DNA of 44,165 nt. Source: Nemertoderma westbladi (taxonomy: Eukaryota > Xenacoelomorpha > Nemertodermatida > Nemertodermatidae). The stretch's first letter is position 1; each line of letters starts with the position of its first letter. The position numbers and the translations under genes were made by a program. The notes under the pieces are model-generated. The model did no database searches and was not told the origin of the DNA. It worked only from the letters and a program-made list of their open reading frames with translations. Shown here piece by piece: positions 30,268-41,640 of this stretch. The stretch lies in the NCBI GenBank assembly GCA_032718475.1, contig JAUCBJ010002593.1, positions 1 through 44,165 of the forward strand, written 5' to 3'.

Positions 30268-31363
30268 GAACTTCCCAGAGACGAACTCCGCGCCCTTAAA
30301 GCCCTTAAGGACGACCCGGATATCATCGTGAAGAAGGGTGACAAGAGTGGCGGGCTCGTCGTCCTCGATCGAGCCGGCTATATCAACAAAATTAACGACG
30401 AAATCCTTAGTAATACGCAGGCATACGAGCGCACCCCCCGCGATCCTACTCCGGCTGAAACATCGAGGATTAACTCCGGAATAAAGAACCTACTTAGTCG
30501 GTCACAACCACCAACCGTAACCAGCGCCCTCCTTAGCACGAAACCGCGGCCCCCCGATTTGTATGGGAACCCGAAGACCCATAAACCCGGTAACCCAATG
30601 AGGCCTATCTCCTCGACAACGGGCTCCGCAGCCGCCAAACCAGCGTGGTTCGCCTGCCGTATCTTAACACAACTCTTGGATTTTATTCCCGAACGACTTA
30701 AAAACACTCGGGATTTTATGAGTAAAGTACAGCTTCTCCCTAACCTCCAACTCGGAGATATTGTATTTAGTACAGATATTGTGGCTTTATATACTAATAT
30801 CCCTGTTACCGAGGAAATTGTTTTACGATGATGGCTGGTCCACTTGGCCCCACGGAGAAGACGAACTTAAAAAATTTCTAGAATATCTTAACACTTGCCA
30901 CCCTACCATCAAATATACCATGGAACACAGTTACGATAGGATGCCCTTTTTAGATACACTCACCACCATCAATAACGCGGGCCGTATTGATTTCGAGTTA
31001 TACATGAAACCCACAAATGCTGGCATTATGTTGAATTTTAACAGCGCGCACCCAATGAACACCATTCTAAACACAGCCAGGACAGCCCTTAAACGTGCTA
31101 TCTCTCTCAGCACAACCCCTGCAGGAGAGGCGCGGAGCCTGGACAAGATCTTTAAAAGATTAGCAACCAATGATTACCCGAGCACGCTAATAAACCAACT
31201 GATTCGGCAAATTAAGCACCCCCGCACCCCAGCACAGACAGCATACAACCGCAACCAATCCTACACACAACCACTAGTTTTGCCCTACATTAACGAAAGC
31301 ATCCTAAGACAAGTAAAAGAGACAATAGCCAAATCACCGTTCACGAGTAACACACGTAGATAA
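30250..31363 (+). pseudogene. Penelope-like element reverse transcriptase, internally deleted
   Basis: Two open frames together cover a Penelope-like RT. The first (30250-30831) has KKGDKSGGLVVLDR at 28-41, the signature DLYGNPKTHKPGNPMRPISS at 103-122, and the first catalytic motif STDIVALYTNIP at 174-185. It then stops. The second (to 31363) begins at the second catalytic motif, here YDDGWSTWPHG, and continues with HSYDRMPFLDT, YMKPTNAG and a C-terminal helical region. The stretch between motifs A and C, including motif B, is deleted with a frame change at about 30820-30835, so it cannot be active. The GIY-YIG endonuclease that usually follows is absent, because a Pao sequence begins right after the stop. 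This is the only plus-strand retroelement in the window. Confidence 0.85.
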
Positions 31364-31389
31364 GCACCCAACACTCACCAGCACACCAC

Positions 31390-32474
31390 ACCGCTTCACC
31401 GAAAATCGCTTTATTTCCTCAGCAACTGATGTGACTGATCTCAATAAATCATCAACATAAAAATGTTTCAATACAGTTTGAATTGTCTTATCATCATACT
31501 TACCTGTATTATCAATCGCAGATCGGCGAAGCCCATAAATACTACAAAATGCTGACGATATGCAACCAAATATATGACGCAACATTCTGTATATACATAC
31601 ACGGCTTCTCTTCTAAATTTCGATTCGGCCACCAAAGAAATCTTAATGCATCACAATCATCCTTGGCAACATATACTTGATGATACATTGCTTCAATATC
31701 AGCCATTAAGGCGATTTCATCCTGCCTGAACCTTAGCAATACTCCAATAAGTGATGATGTAAGATTTGGACCTTGATATATATAATCATTAAGAGATTTA
31801 CCTCCAAATTTGGCAGAGCAGTCAAAAACTACCCTCACCTTATCAGGCTTATTCACATTAATAACTGGATGATGAGGTAAATACCAAACACGGCCCTTTG
31901 TCATCATCAACTCACTATCAGGCACCTTTTCAGCATAGTTCTTATTTACGTAACTTTCTATAGTCTCTACATATTTTTTGTATAACTCATTGTCTTTCAA
32001 TAACCTATTTCTGAGATACCTCAATCTCGACTCAGCAAAAATATAATTATTTGGCATTGTTGGAAGCCCACTCTTCCAGGGAAGTGGTAATTGGTAATGA
32101 CCATCCTCTCTCCTTATTATATTATTATTCAGTATTTCAATCGCACATTTATCGTCAATGGATAAATCTAAATTGTCCCTTTTTTCCATGCCTGTTTTGT
32201 CGACACCTGCTGTCTCCAATAACCAGAATTGTTGAAGCTGTTTCTCCAATGTTCCATCAGTATTCAAAAAATTTACTGACATCACATTCATTAGTTTATT
32301 ATTTCTTCTTCCCATAGGACCAAATATCACCCAACCAAGATTATATTTAACTGCATATGGATCACCAGGATCTCCTTTCCTATCATCTAAAATCCAAAAA
32401 ACCTCTGGTTTATCCACTCCAATCAATATTGAAACTTCTGATACATCTACATTTGCTACATCGATGTCCTTCAA
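31390..32474 (-). pseudogene. BEL2 reverse transcriptase, first half, with frameshift
   Basis: The frame from 32474 contains the Pao-type region after protease (SILIGVDKPE, LGWVIFGPMG) and then RT motifs RVVFDCSAKFGGKSLNDY, LLRFRQDEIALMADIEAMYH (first catalytic Asp) and LRFLWW. A frameshift at about 31585-31600 moves the reading to a second frame with HIFGCISSAFC and YVDDLL (31442-31459). Similarity is lost at about 31395, where the Penelope-like sequence adjoins. Confidence 0.85.
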
Positions 32475-32480
32475 GTGAGG

Positions 32481-32884
32481 TCATTTCTCAACATCAACCT
32501 TTTGTGGTATGCTGTGATGTGATATAGGAAGGTTATCAACTGTCCAAACTTCTGGTAATGTAATTTTATATGATTCAGAATAATGACTTAGCTCCAATTG
32601 AACAATATTGCCTTTATGAAGGAAATCACCAGATGCACTTGACATCATAAATTCTTCTTCAACACCATGAGCATTGCCTACTCGTTCTGATAAGCTCTTA
32701 GTGCATAAACACGTGTCTGATCCTCCATCTATAAGAGCATATGCAATAAATGGATCTCCAATATTAGTATGCACTCGAACAGCCACAATAGGTAATCTAA
32801 CACATTTTCTAGTAGTAGTGGTATTAACATGTGCCACTCTACTACTATTCTGTGAATTATCGACTTTGGTTGAAACATTTGCCT
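32481..32884 (-). pseudogene. BEL2 aspartic protease region
   Basis: It contains YALIDGGSDTCLC, the catalytic DGG(S) variant of a retropepsin active site (BEL1 has DSGA), and LPISHHSIPQKVDVEK before a TGA at 32481-32483. The RT region follows in the same frame, so this is one nonsense mutation rather than a natural end. On its other side it is joined to the zinc-knuckle segment, now separated from it by the piggyBac-type insertion. Confidence 0.8.
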
Positions 32885-32888
32885 TTAA
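32885..32888. repeat. TTAA target duplication (left)
   Basis: TTAA directly before CCCTATTA. Duplication of TTAA is the hallmark of piggyBac transposition. Confidence 0.85.
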
Positions 32889-34435
32889 CCCTATTAAACC
32901 CGGGAGGGGGTCAATATGACCCCCCCCGTGGTTTTTTTATTATAATTCTGAAACAAAAGCAGTTGGGAATCTGAAATTTTATGACTTTTCCTAAAAATCT
33001 ATTGTCTTCCTAGTAGTGAAAACCGTTTTCAAAAATATTGGGTACTTTTCGAGTTATAGCACCATTTTTTAACCCTACTTTTGGCACTTTTTTTGAGACG
33101 TTTTTTGAAAATTACATTTCATTAAATATGAATTGTAACATCTCTATTTTTGATTTACACCGGTTTTTTGGTGTTAGAAATTTGATGGAATTCATATAAA
33201 TTGATTTAGAAATTTCAAACTTGTTTTTTTCGGTGGGTGCCAAATTTTGGTGCCAGCACCAAATTTCGAAATAAGTCAATTTTGTAAATTGATCGTTTGA
33301 AACTTGTTTTTTACGCAATTGGGGTTTTTTGGGTTTCTGGATTCGATGAAATATATACGAGTTGCACCAAGCGTATCAAACTTGTATTTTTCGGTGCTCT
33401 GTACAAATTTTGGTGCTAGCACGAAATTTTGAAAATCCATTCAATAGATAAAATTGCTTGTGACAATTTATTTCTTGCGTTTTAGAGGTTTATGGCTGTT
33501 CTGAATTTAATGGAAAATATAATTATCGATCAAGACATCTCAAACTTGTATTTTTCGGATGTGGGTGCAAAATTTGGTGCTAGCACCAAATTTTGAAAAC
33601 CATCAAATATATCAATTGATTGTGTCACCTTGTTTCTTGCGTTATACGGATTTGTGGTGGTTCTGAATTCAATGGAATCAGTAAAAATAAGAGTTCTCAA
33701 ACTTGTATTTTTCGCCGGTGGGTGAAAATTGTTGTGCCAGCACCAAATTTTGGAAAATATGCAAATTGATAAGTAGATAGTATCACCTTGTTTCTTGCGT
33801 TATACGGGTTTATGAGGGTCCTGAATCCGATGGAATCAATAAAAACAGCACTGGACATCGCAAACTTGTACTTTTTGGTGATGGGTACGAAATTTGGTGC
33901 TAGCACCAAAATTTTCCAAATTACGCCGAAAAATACAAGTAGCAATGATCTGGCATATTAGAAATGTATTCCATTAGAATCAGCGCCCTCGAAAACCTGA
34001 AAATGTGAATTTATAGCATCGTATAAGTGAATTACAAATTTTGTGTTCTAACTGAAAAGTGCTGGTTACTTGTTTTTTTCATTTTTTTCCTACGCAGAGA
34101 GGACTAAACAGCCATTTATAGTAATCATATCATTTTTTAATGTTTTCCAATGTATTTTGCACCCCAGAAAACCTGTATTGAAAAATAATTAGCCGAAAAT
34201 GTAACTTTCAAATTTGGTGAAAATTGTGCACTACTTGTAATTTTGGTGCTGCAATATAACCACCCCAGTACATTTTTTCGAAAATTGTTTTTTTCGGTCG
34301 GATCCAGACAAGTGATACCTACGTACAAACAAAAAATCAGACGTTTTCGTAAATATTTGTAGATTTTAGAGGGGGGGGTCAATATGACCCCTCCCCGGTA
34401 TTTGTACAACATTTTATAGCCCGGTACTAATAGGG
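32889..34435. mobile_element. piggyBac-type non-autonomous element
   Basis: The element begins CCCTATTAAACCCGGG and ends CCGGTACTAATAGGG, giving inverted CCCTATTA ends, and it is flanked by TTAA on both sides. Just inside each end sits a copy of GGGGTCAATATGACCCC, a palindromic subterminal motif. There is no transposase ORF in its 1,547 bp, so it would depend on a transposase encoded elsewhere. The middle is a tandem array of about 160-bp units (33160-33920). It sits in the gag-pol frame of BEL2, so it inserted after that element. Confidence 0.88.
33160..33920. repeat. About 160-bp tandem repeats with GGTGCTAGCACC palindrome
   Basis: Five units, each holding AAACTTGT(A/T)TTTT(T)CGG and then GGTGCTAGCACC or a one-base variant flanked by AAATTT. 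The palindromes lie at about 33249, 33412, 33575, 33733 and 33894, so the period is 158-163 bp. The units are diverged from one another, so the array is old or inherited with the element. Confidence 0.85.
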
Positions 34436-34439
34436 TTAA
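34436..34439. repeat. TTAA target duplication (right)
   Basis: TTAA directly after TAATAGGG, pairing with 32885-32888. Confidence 0.85.
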
Positions 34440-34922
34440 CTTTGATAAATCCTCATTTGTCGAGGAAACTTCTGACTCAAGTTTCGAAACTGCAGATACT
34501 GGTGTACCATTTGCTGATCTATGTAATAATGTATGATGCCTTCCACCGCATCCACCAACTTTGCAAAACCACTTTGATGTACAAAACCTTGATATATGTC
34601 CCCTACGAAAACATATACGACAAAGTCTAAGTTCATCAAGAAATTCTATCTTTTCTTCCCAATTCAATGCTTCAAATGTTTCACATTGAAATAAATAATG
34701 ATCAACAGATTTACAATACCAGCATTTCGCAGCTTGATTTGAATAATCCCGTGTAATACTTGCAGTTGTTGAAGCTTTATTTGATGCAAAATTTATTGCC
34801 ATAGAGACACCCTTTTTTCCACTATATTGCTTTGAATGAGTTTGCCTAACAGTGTTAACAACATTGCTGGATTTCTCATTCATAATTTTCCCAAACACGG
34901 GGATCAGTTGCAGCCATTGCAA
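34440..34922 (-). pseudogene. BEL2 gag zinc-knuckle region
   Basis: It contains CWYCKSVDHYLFQC, CRICFRRGHISRFC and the Cys/His cluster CKVGGCGGRHHTLLH, typical of Pao nucleocapsid. The reading frame continues past 34440 into the piggyBac-type insertion, where the extra residues are not gag. Its join to the upstream gag segment requires a frameshift near 34890. Confidence 0.85.
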
Positions 34923-36247
34923 ATTCCATTATGAATGTTGAAAGATGTTGGATGTTAATGTCAACATGGTTTGCTCTATATAATGCAACTTTACCTAACC
35001 ATTTACCTCTAACAAAATAAGGTAGCCTTTCTGCAATACTACTTAAGTTATCACCACTATTTATATCACTCAAGAACCCCATAGATTCAAGGGTGAGTTT
35101 ACATGTAGCTATATCATCGGCAAATTTCAAAAGTGCCTGAGCATCATTACCCTTTATCACAGGACCCTTTGTAAGAGCATCTATATGTGTTTTAGCTATT
35201 ATATATGGTTGTCCAAATCGCTTTCCTAACAATTCGCGAGCAGTTTTATATCCAACATTTACATTAATTTTACATTTACATTTATTTACATGGATTCCTG
35301 GCGTAGAATGAATATGCATTGTAGTTGCTCTGTCATCACCAATTTTTGTACTATATTCATTATTTTTCCAAACATTGGCATTAGCATTCAAATTGAATTT
35401 TACTCCATTTTCTTGTGAATTTATTGCTCTTTCGATATTTAATGGATCATCATATAAACATTTATCCTCTTTCACTTCACACTTGAAATCATTTTTATTT
35501 TCATTATCTGAAAGCTCTTGATCAAATTGGTACTCATTAAAAACCTTCATGGATGCATTTGCTTTTTCTATTTTTGTTTCTATACTTAATATTCTTTCCA
35601 TATTGATTATTTCATTTCGTTTCATTTCTAGCGCTTGTTGCCTCTTTATTTGCATAAGCTCTACCTCAGCAACTGCCTTTTCTGCTTTAGATATTGCTGA
35701 AAGTTCACTTATAGAGACGAATGAGTGTCTAGATGACTTTTTTGATGTGCAACTTGTATGCCTTGATGAATTACTACCTTTTGCAACAATATTACCCTTT
35801 TGTAATGTTTTAGTAGCTACTTTCATGCTCGCTAAACTAGCATGAGCTGGGTCTACATGAGCTGGGGTTGCAGAGTCACTAAACCATGAATCAATTTGCT
35901 TAGTGAGCTGTATGTAAACGTCTTCTTGAAGACCCCAATATTTGACTACATCATCAATTTTGTGACTTGTTCCAACAACAAAGTTAGCATATGTCTGATG
36001 AGCAGTCGCAAATTTCGTAAATGCAACCTTTATTTCTGCATAGACTTCAATAAATCTTGCATCATTATCATGTGACTGCATGTAATCAGATGCAATATTA
36101 TACAACTTAGTGAGATTAGACTTGTAACCTGCACGAACATTTTTTAATTGAGTAGCCTGCCTTGGTATTATATTCCCTTGTAACCCGTTTCTTTTGCCTG
36201 ACTGTACCATTTGTACCAGCAGACTCTGAACTACTTGCATCGGACAT
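34876..36247 (-). pseudogene. BEL2 gag N-terminal and core region
   Basis: The frame has a coiled-coil-like region (AEVELMQIKRQQALEMKRNE) and then GYKTARELLGKRFGQPYIIA and LSSIAERLPYFVRGKW, the C-terminal half of a DUF1759-type gag core. The first half of that core is missing, indicating an internal deletion around 35270-35330. The best N terminus is an ATG at 36247-36245 opening with a Ser-rich MSDASSSES in another frame, so a further frameshift lies near 36150-36190. A frameshift near 34890 separates it from the zinc knuckles. Confidence 0.8.
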
Positions 36248-38148
36248 GATTAGACCTATGTTCCTTTACTTCAAATATTAATGTTAACATATATACGATA
36301 AACAGGAGCAAATCAGTTATATAGTCAGTTCCTTTAAACCACCATTATTACCGGCAACATATTACAATAATACCGGTACTGCCGGTATATATTAGCCGTA
36401 TATAGGGGCCTATACCAGTTGTATACATTTAATAGGCCGATATAGTTCATGTAGGCCTACATGGGGCTAGAAATAAACATATAAAACATCGATTGAATTT
36501 AATATAAATATGGAACATCTATATATCATCTAATATCGAGAACTTTATGTACAATCCAATGATGTACATATTGTTTAAACATAAGCAAAATTTATTTCCC
36601 GGATAAATCACATTGAAAACTCGATTATTTACTTTCTTGGAACATTACTGCATTATAATATTAAAAACTCTCAGCTTATTTAAATCCTTCCAATTCGTTC
36701 CGTTCGATTCGGTTCTCTACAAACACAAACAAATACAAATTTATTTACATATTAAACTTCCAATAAAACCAGTATATATATATATAGGGCTATTTAAGTA
36801 CTTAGGACATCATTAATACTATAGGCATTAAAATATGGTGGGAGCGGTAGACCGATGCACAATACATATATATATATATCACTTGCCCAATACCGTAAGT
36901 ACAGTGTAACCCTAGAAATAAGCAATATAAATTGACTCACCGATATGTGCTCTCTTCCGGGTAAATAATATCATATACAATCAATCAAAATATCAAATCA
37001 TAATGCAACAGTGCAGACAATAATTTATAATAATACGAGTAGCAAACACTGCAACAGTGCAGTCAATTAATAATAAGGCAAAAATAATAATTACTGATGC
37101 CACATACCATTCACCGGCAGACCGGTACAGCACTACAACGTCCAGCCAAACAACAACCGGTACTTAAACATACTGACACTCTCAGTGAATGTTACAGCTT
37201 ACTGCATACCGGTACTGGCATTCACTGAAGCAAAGCGGATTCAACAATCTGTTCTATGTAACCTTTTACCGGTAACTGGGGATTGCACACTGGCGCTTAC
37301 AGCTGCAGTACTTTCAACCAACAGCCCTTTATTTGTGTATATGGTTTGTTATTCCAGGATAACGTTAATATTTAGTTTAAAGTAGTCCGCAGCAGTTAAG
37401 TTTCGAAAAAATTCGGTCTACACCAAAAAAATCAAAAAATAAACCACTTCGGGTTGAAAATCTTTAATATTTTAAATAATAAAAATCTTCCCAAATAACG
37501 GTGATTTGCCTGGATAGACACCGACCAGAATATTTGGTGGTTCACAAAAACCACTTTATTTATAGTTAGTAATAAATATAATGGTACGAGGAACAGTACA
37601 AGGGAATACTTACTTGCTACACGCAATCAAGATGGCAATCAATTCCTGAAAAGTAACTTCTGAAGAACTTACGCTACGTTAATACTCAACAGCCGTAGCG
37701 CAAACATACATGAACAAACATGTGCGAGAGTCAGGACGTGAGGTGCTTAAGAACTTACCCTATACACACCCGTCGAAACGCAACCAAACGTTTCCACCCG
37801 TTTGGTCAGGGACAACACATGAACAATACCCGGACGTATAAGATTTGGGCTTGCGCTTTACGGGGCACCGTCAAAACACAAGTTACTTACTTCATACGGC
37901 CACACAAAGGTAGAGGCAGAGGTCAATAGAGAAACACTAATAGTATTCCTGTTAACTATCACACCAACGGATCCAATTAAGACACTTTGCTCTCGTGAAC
38001 GGTTACTCTAATTACTTACCAATCCACATATAGTTAGGTAAAATGTATACTTTTACCCCAAGGGACGAGTTACATCGATTCACGCGCAAGTGAACCAGAC
38101 TTACCAGCACACAGCTTTTACCCTCGAGTATCTGATTCGTCTACAGAA
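36248..38148. other. Unassigned sequence right of BEL2
   Basis: It may include the lost or diverged 5' LTR of BEL2, but no boundaries are visible. Frequent CCGGTA motifs (36340-36390 and 37110-37290) and AT dinucleotide tracts near 36775 and 36866 are the only recurring features. No gene is supported. Confidence 0.5.
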
Positions 38149-38326
38149 CTACTACTACTACTACTAGGATCGGCATGCTGCATTGCAGCTGCATTTTTAA
38201 GAATGCTGTGCCGGCTTGTCAACAAAATTGCGCCGCCACAACTCCCTATCACCCATGACATTTGCTAGATCATCCGCATCTTTAAGGCCAGTGTCCTTTA
38301 AGATGCGTCTCAAGAAAGTCATGGGC
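38149..38326 (-). mobile_element. RTE-like LINE, copy E (3' end only)
   Basis: The 178 bp match the 3' terminus of copy B almost exactly. They start with (ACT)n and GGATCGGCATGC on the plus strand and end abruptly in CATGGGC. This is a severely 5'-truncated insertion and confirms the (TAG)n 3' tail. Confidence 0.9.
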
Positions 38327-40860
38327 AGAACAGCACAATACAAATATCAAATAAAACAAACAAACACAAATGGGCGTATCTGGGATAGGGGTGGCAATAC
38401 AGGGCTAGGTATTTATACCAGTATAATGTCTGTGCCTAACGGGTACTGATTTTAGTCACCAACCCTTTCCTTCCAATAGAGGTAGCGGACCTCGTGTGTG
38501 TGGGGTGCGATCTGACGCAGACTTCTGGTTTTGGGTAACAGAGGTGATCATCAATCCTTGAGAACTTCTTCTGTCGGTAGATGTGTCAGTTTCTTTCTTC
38601 TACAGTAATACAGATTCGTAGTCAACTGTAATTTTTCTGCCTACGAAATTACACTCGGACATAGTAATCGAGTATTTTGCACTTGATATTTAAATAACCT
38701 TTTCAGCAAGCGCTACCCATGACCGTGAGGGCTGCCACGAGCCTATTGCAAATTTTTGAAAATATATTTAGTACAGTACACCAGTAGTGTAGGCCTCTCA
38801 GGGGGACCTACACTTGGCTGAAAAAACCACAAACAATAAATAAAAAAATGTAGAGCACCCCTGGTGGGGAGTGCTAACAAGTTTATTACTGTAATGGTAA
38901 TAAACTTTTAGTCTTTCACGCGCCATGTAGACACAGCGCAAGTTTATTACTGTTATGGATTTCTCGAGACTCTTGGCACGATATGCTCCTAAAACGGCTT
39001 TGAATCTCTAAAATTTCCAAGGAGTGCTATATTTTCCCTTATTGTTATGGTTCCCGGCTGTCATAAAATATTTCCCACTGGAACACGGTCCTTCAATGAC
39101 TTGTTCTTTACGGACATCCACAACCCTTCCAAGACAGTGCAAAAACACAGTGATTTCTGTTCTTCCCAAGATGTATTGCTCCCTTCTGGCATATAAAAAT
39201 AGTGTACTGTATCTGGGATGAGAAAAAAGGAGAAACCGGGTGAGTGGTGCTTTGGGTCCGTTAGGATCCAAAGTATAGCCTCAAAATAATCAAAATACAG
39301 AAAAATACAGTATTTTTAGTCGTTTCATTATACTAAAAATACTCTGAAATACACAAAAATTGTAGAAAATCTAGAAAAGCAATGAAAAGTCTTAGATGTC
39401 GTAATAAACTTAGTGCAGCTTCACGCTATTGGAACTTGGCGATAGTGTAGAACACCAGGTTACCGTCTGAGCCCAAACAGGGGTGGGACCGATTGGATGG
39501 AAATGGTTAGCTGTTACTTTGCCCTCAAAACTATACCATCGATCCTGGTGGGCCTGGGATGAACTGTATAGCCAGCGGACAGAGTGCACAAGCACTACCA
39601 TAGGGTCCATAACTGACAGAGTCGAAGCCTAGGGACACTGCTACTTTGCACCCAAAACTAAATAGTTGGTCCTGCTGAGTCGAACTAAGTAGCCAGTGGA
39701 CAGAGTGCGCGAGCGCTCTGGGGCTCTAGTTAGCCAGACATCTCAGTCCTTGGTGGTAACGTCTTACCTTCCCAGCAACCACGAACCCGCTAAGGCTGGC
39801 CTGGGAAGAAAGAAGTCTAATACCTTGGAGCAGAGCCTAGTTTAGCTGCCGTGGCTGCCAACTATGAAGGCTGGTTTTTGGGACTCACTTTTCCATCCGA
39901 ATGTGGCCCCTTTTAAACACGGTGTGGGGTCAATAAGAAGTTCCCCCTTAATCATCACCTAAACGAAGTTTGTCTTTCTTGTGCAGTGATTTTACGTTGA
40001 ACCCATGTAAAATATAATTAATACGTGATTGTTAGACTGACCAATAACCGATTACTGATGAATGGCAATAGAGTTTGCTGGTTGTCAATTATTCCTTTGT
40101 TAATAACTGGGTAAGATTAATAGTTGGGTGAAGGTTGGCGTACTTAGGGGCCAATGAGAGAAAGGAGGGAGGTTGTGTAGCAGCGACCTCCTTCATTGTA
40201 TAGCAATAATTTGTAGGGGAGTAGCCGGCAATATTGGTTGGAAAGGTGGGCGAGGGCGGTTAAGGATAGCTGGGATGGAAATTATGTAGTAATATTTGAT
40301 ATTAACGGAATGAAATATTACGGTGGGAAAGGGAATAATTATGTAGTGATTATTGCATTTTTAAATCAGAATCATGACGGAGTGCATTTTTGCATGTTTG
40401 CCTATGGAGGCGCGAAAAATCGATTACAGTTAACAAGCTTCCATCGATAGCAGCAGTTGATTAATTCAACTGCATAATTACACCAGCAAGGTATAATTTC
40501 TGCCTCTATAAACCTCGCTGTTTATTGGCTAACTATCAATTAACTGTATAGCAGGCAGGATGCAGGCGCTTGGTTCCCATTACCCAATGATATTGCATAT
40601 GCATAACACAGATAGGGGGGTACTTTCGACGTAAGAAAAATTGTATCCTCTCCAGGGGGAAATCGATGCAATGGTCGGCTATATCAATCCAATAACAATG
40701 CGTCTACCCTAATTACTGTCCCTCATTATCATGTAGAGCATTTGATTGGTTAATTGGTATACTACGTACTAAATATAATAGTTGGCCAGTTATTACTATT
40801 TACTATTAATTATATATTTAATGTCTATTTGAATTATTGTGTATGTGTTAACTATTATAT
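38327..40860. other. Intron sequence, no gene seen
   Basis: No domain-bearing frame is found. Small structures include a perfect 11-bp inverted repeat AAGTTTATTAC...GTAATAAACTT (38879-38907), preceded by a second short hairpin (about 38853-38876). A diverged duplication of about 80 bp lies at 39512-39600 and 39640-39722, each with GCCAG(C/T)GGACAGAGTGC. Confidence 0.5.
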
Positions 40861-41640
40861 ATGAAAGCCGACCAGCCGAACTCAGGTGACCTATGGAGGA
40901 TCGCTAGAAGTCGGCTAGTTTACATATGGAGTATTTAGGTTAGGCCAAGTTCCAACCACTCTTGGGTCATGTATAAAGGCGACTATTCGACCCAGTGAAC
41001 TGAGAGTAAGTCGCAAGTAGTCGGCTTACATCATCATAGGTCTACAAGGACTATATGGAGGGTCGCTAAAAGTCGCAAAACTTTATATGTAGACTATAGA
41101 TGGAGCCGAATTTGCCGACCAATTCAAATCTTCCGACCACCCCTGTGCCTGTATATGATATATCTAAACCGACCAGCCGACCCCTTGCGACTTACTCTCA
41201 GTTCACTCGGTCGAATAGTCGCCTATTGTAGACCTATGATGATATATGTAAATCGATCTACCGACCACTTGAGAATTACCCTCAGTTCACTGGATCGAAT
41301 AGTCGCCTTTATACACGACCCAAGAGGTGGTCGGAAGAGTCGATTTGGTCGGCAAAGTCGGCCCCACCTATAGTTTATATATAAAGTTTTGCGACTTTTA
41401 GCGACCCACCATATAGTCTATTGTAGACCTATGATGATATATGTAAACCGACCAGCCGACCACTTGCGACTTACTCTCAGTTCACTGGATCGAATAGTCG
41501 CCTTTATACACGACCCAAGAGGTGGTCGGAAGAGTCGATTTGGTCGGCAAAGTCGGCCCCACCTATAGTCTACATATAAACTTTTGCGACTTTTAGCGAC
41601 CCTCCAATTAGTCTATTGTAGGCCTATGATGACGTGATTA
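40861..41640. repeat. Inverted and tandem repeat block (195-bp unit)
   Basis: Two direct units of 195 bp (41233-41427 and 41428-41622), plus a partial unit at 41142-41232, share CCGACCACTTG, ACTCTCAGTTCACT and AATAGTCGCC. The stretch 40861-41130 carries the same motifs in reverse complement (GGCGACTATTCGACC, AGTGAACTGAGAGTAAGTCGCAAG). The whole could fold back on itself. It may be a rearranged inverted-repeat transposon, but no target duplication is clear. Confidence 0.8.

Larger units (their letters stand above)
31380..36247 (-). mobile_element. Decayed second BEL/Pao element (BEL2), partial
   Basis: The minus strand contains, in order, gag, zinc knuckles, protease and the first half of RT of a BEL/Pao element unlike BEL1 in sequence. 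It stops inside RT just past YVDD, where it meets the Penelope-like sequence. RNase H, integrase and the 3' LTR are missing. No 5' LTR could be delimited to the right of 36247. It is interrupted by the piggyBac-type element at 32889-34435 and has a nonsense codon, several frameshifts and a gag deletion, so it is much older than BEL1. Confidence 0.88.

Noticed and set aside
34137-34440. Continuation of the BEL2 gag frame past the zinc knuckles
   Set aside because: These residues come from the piggyBac-type insertion, as the TTAA and CCCTATTA boundary shows.
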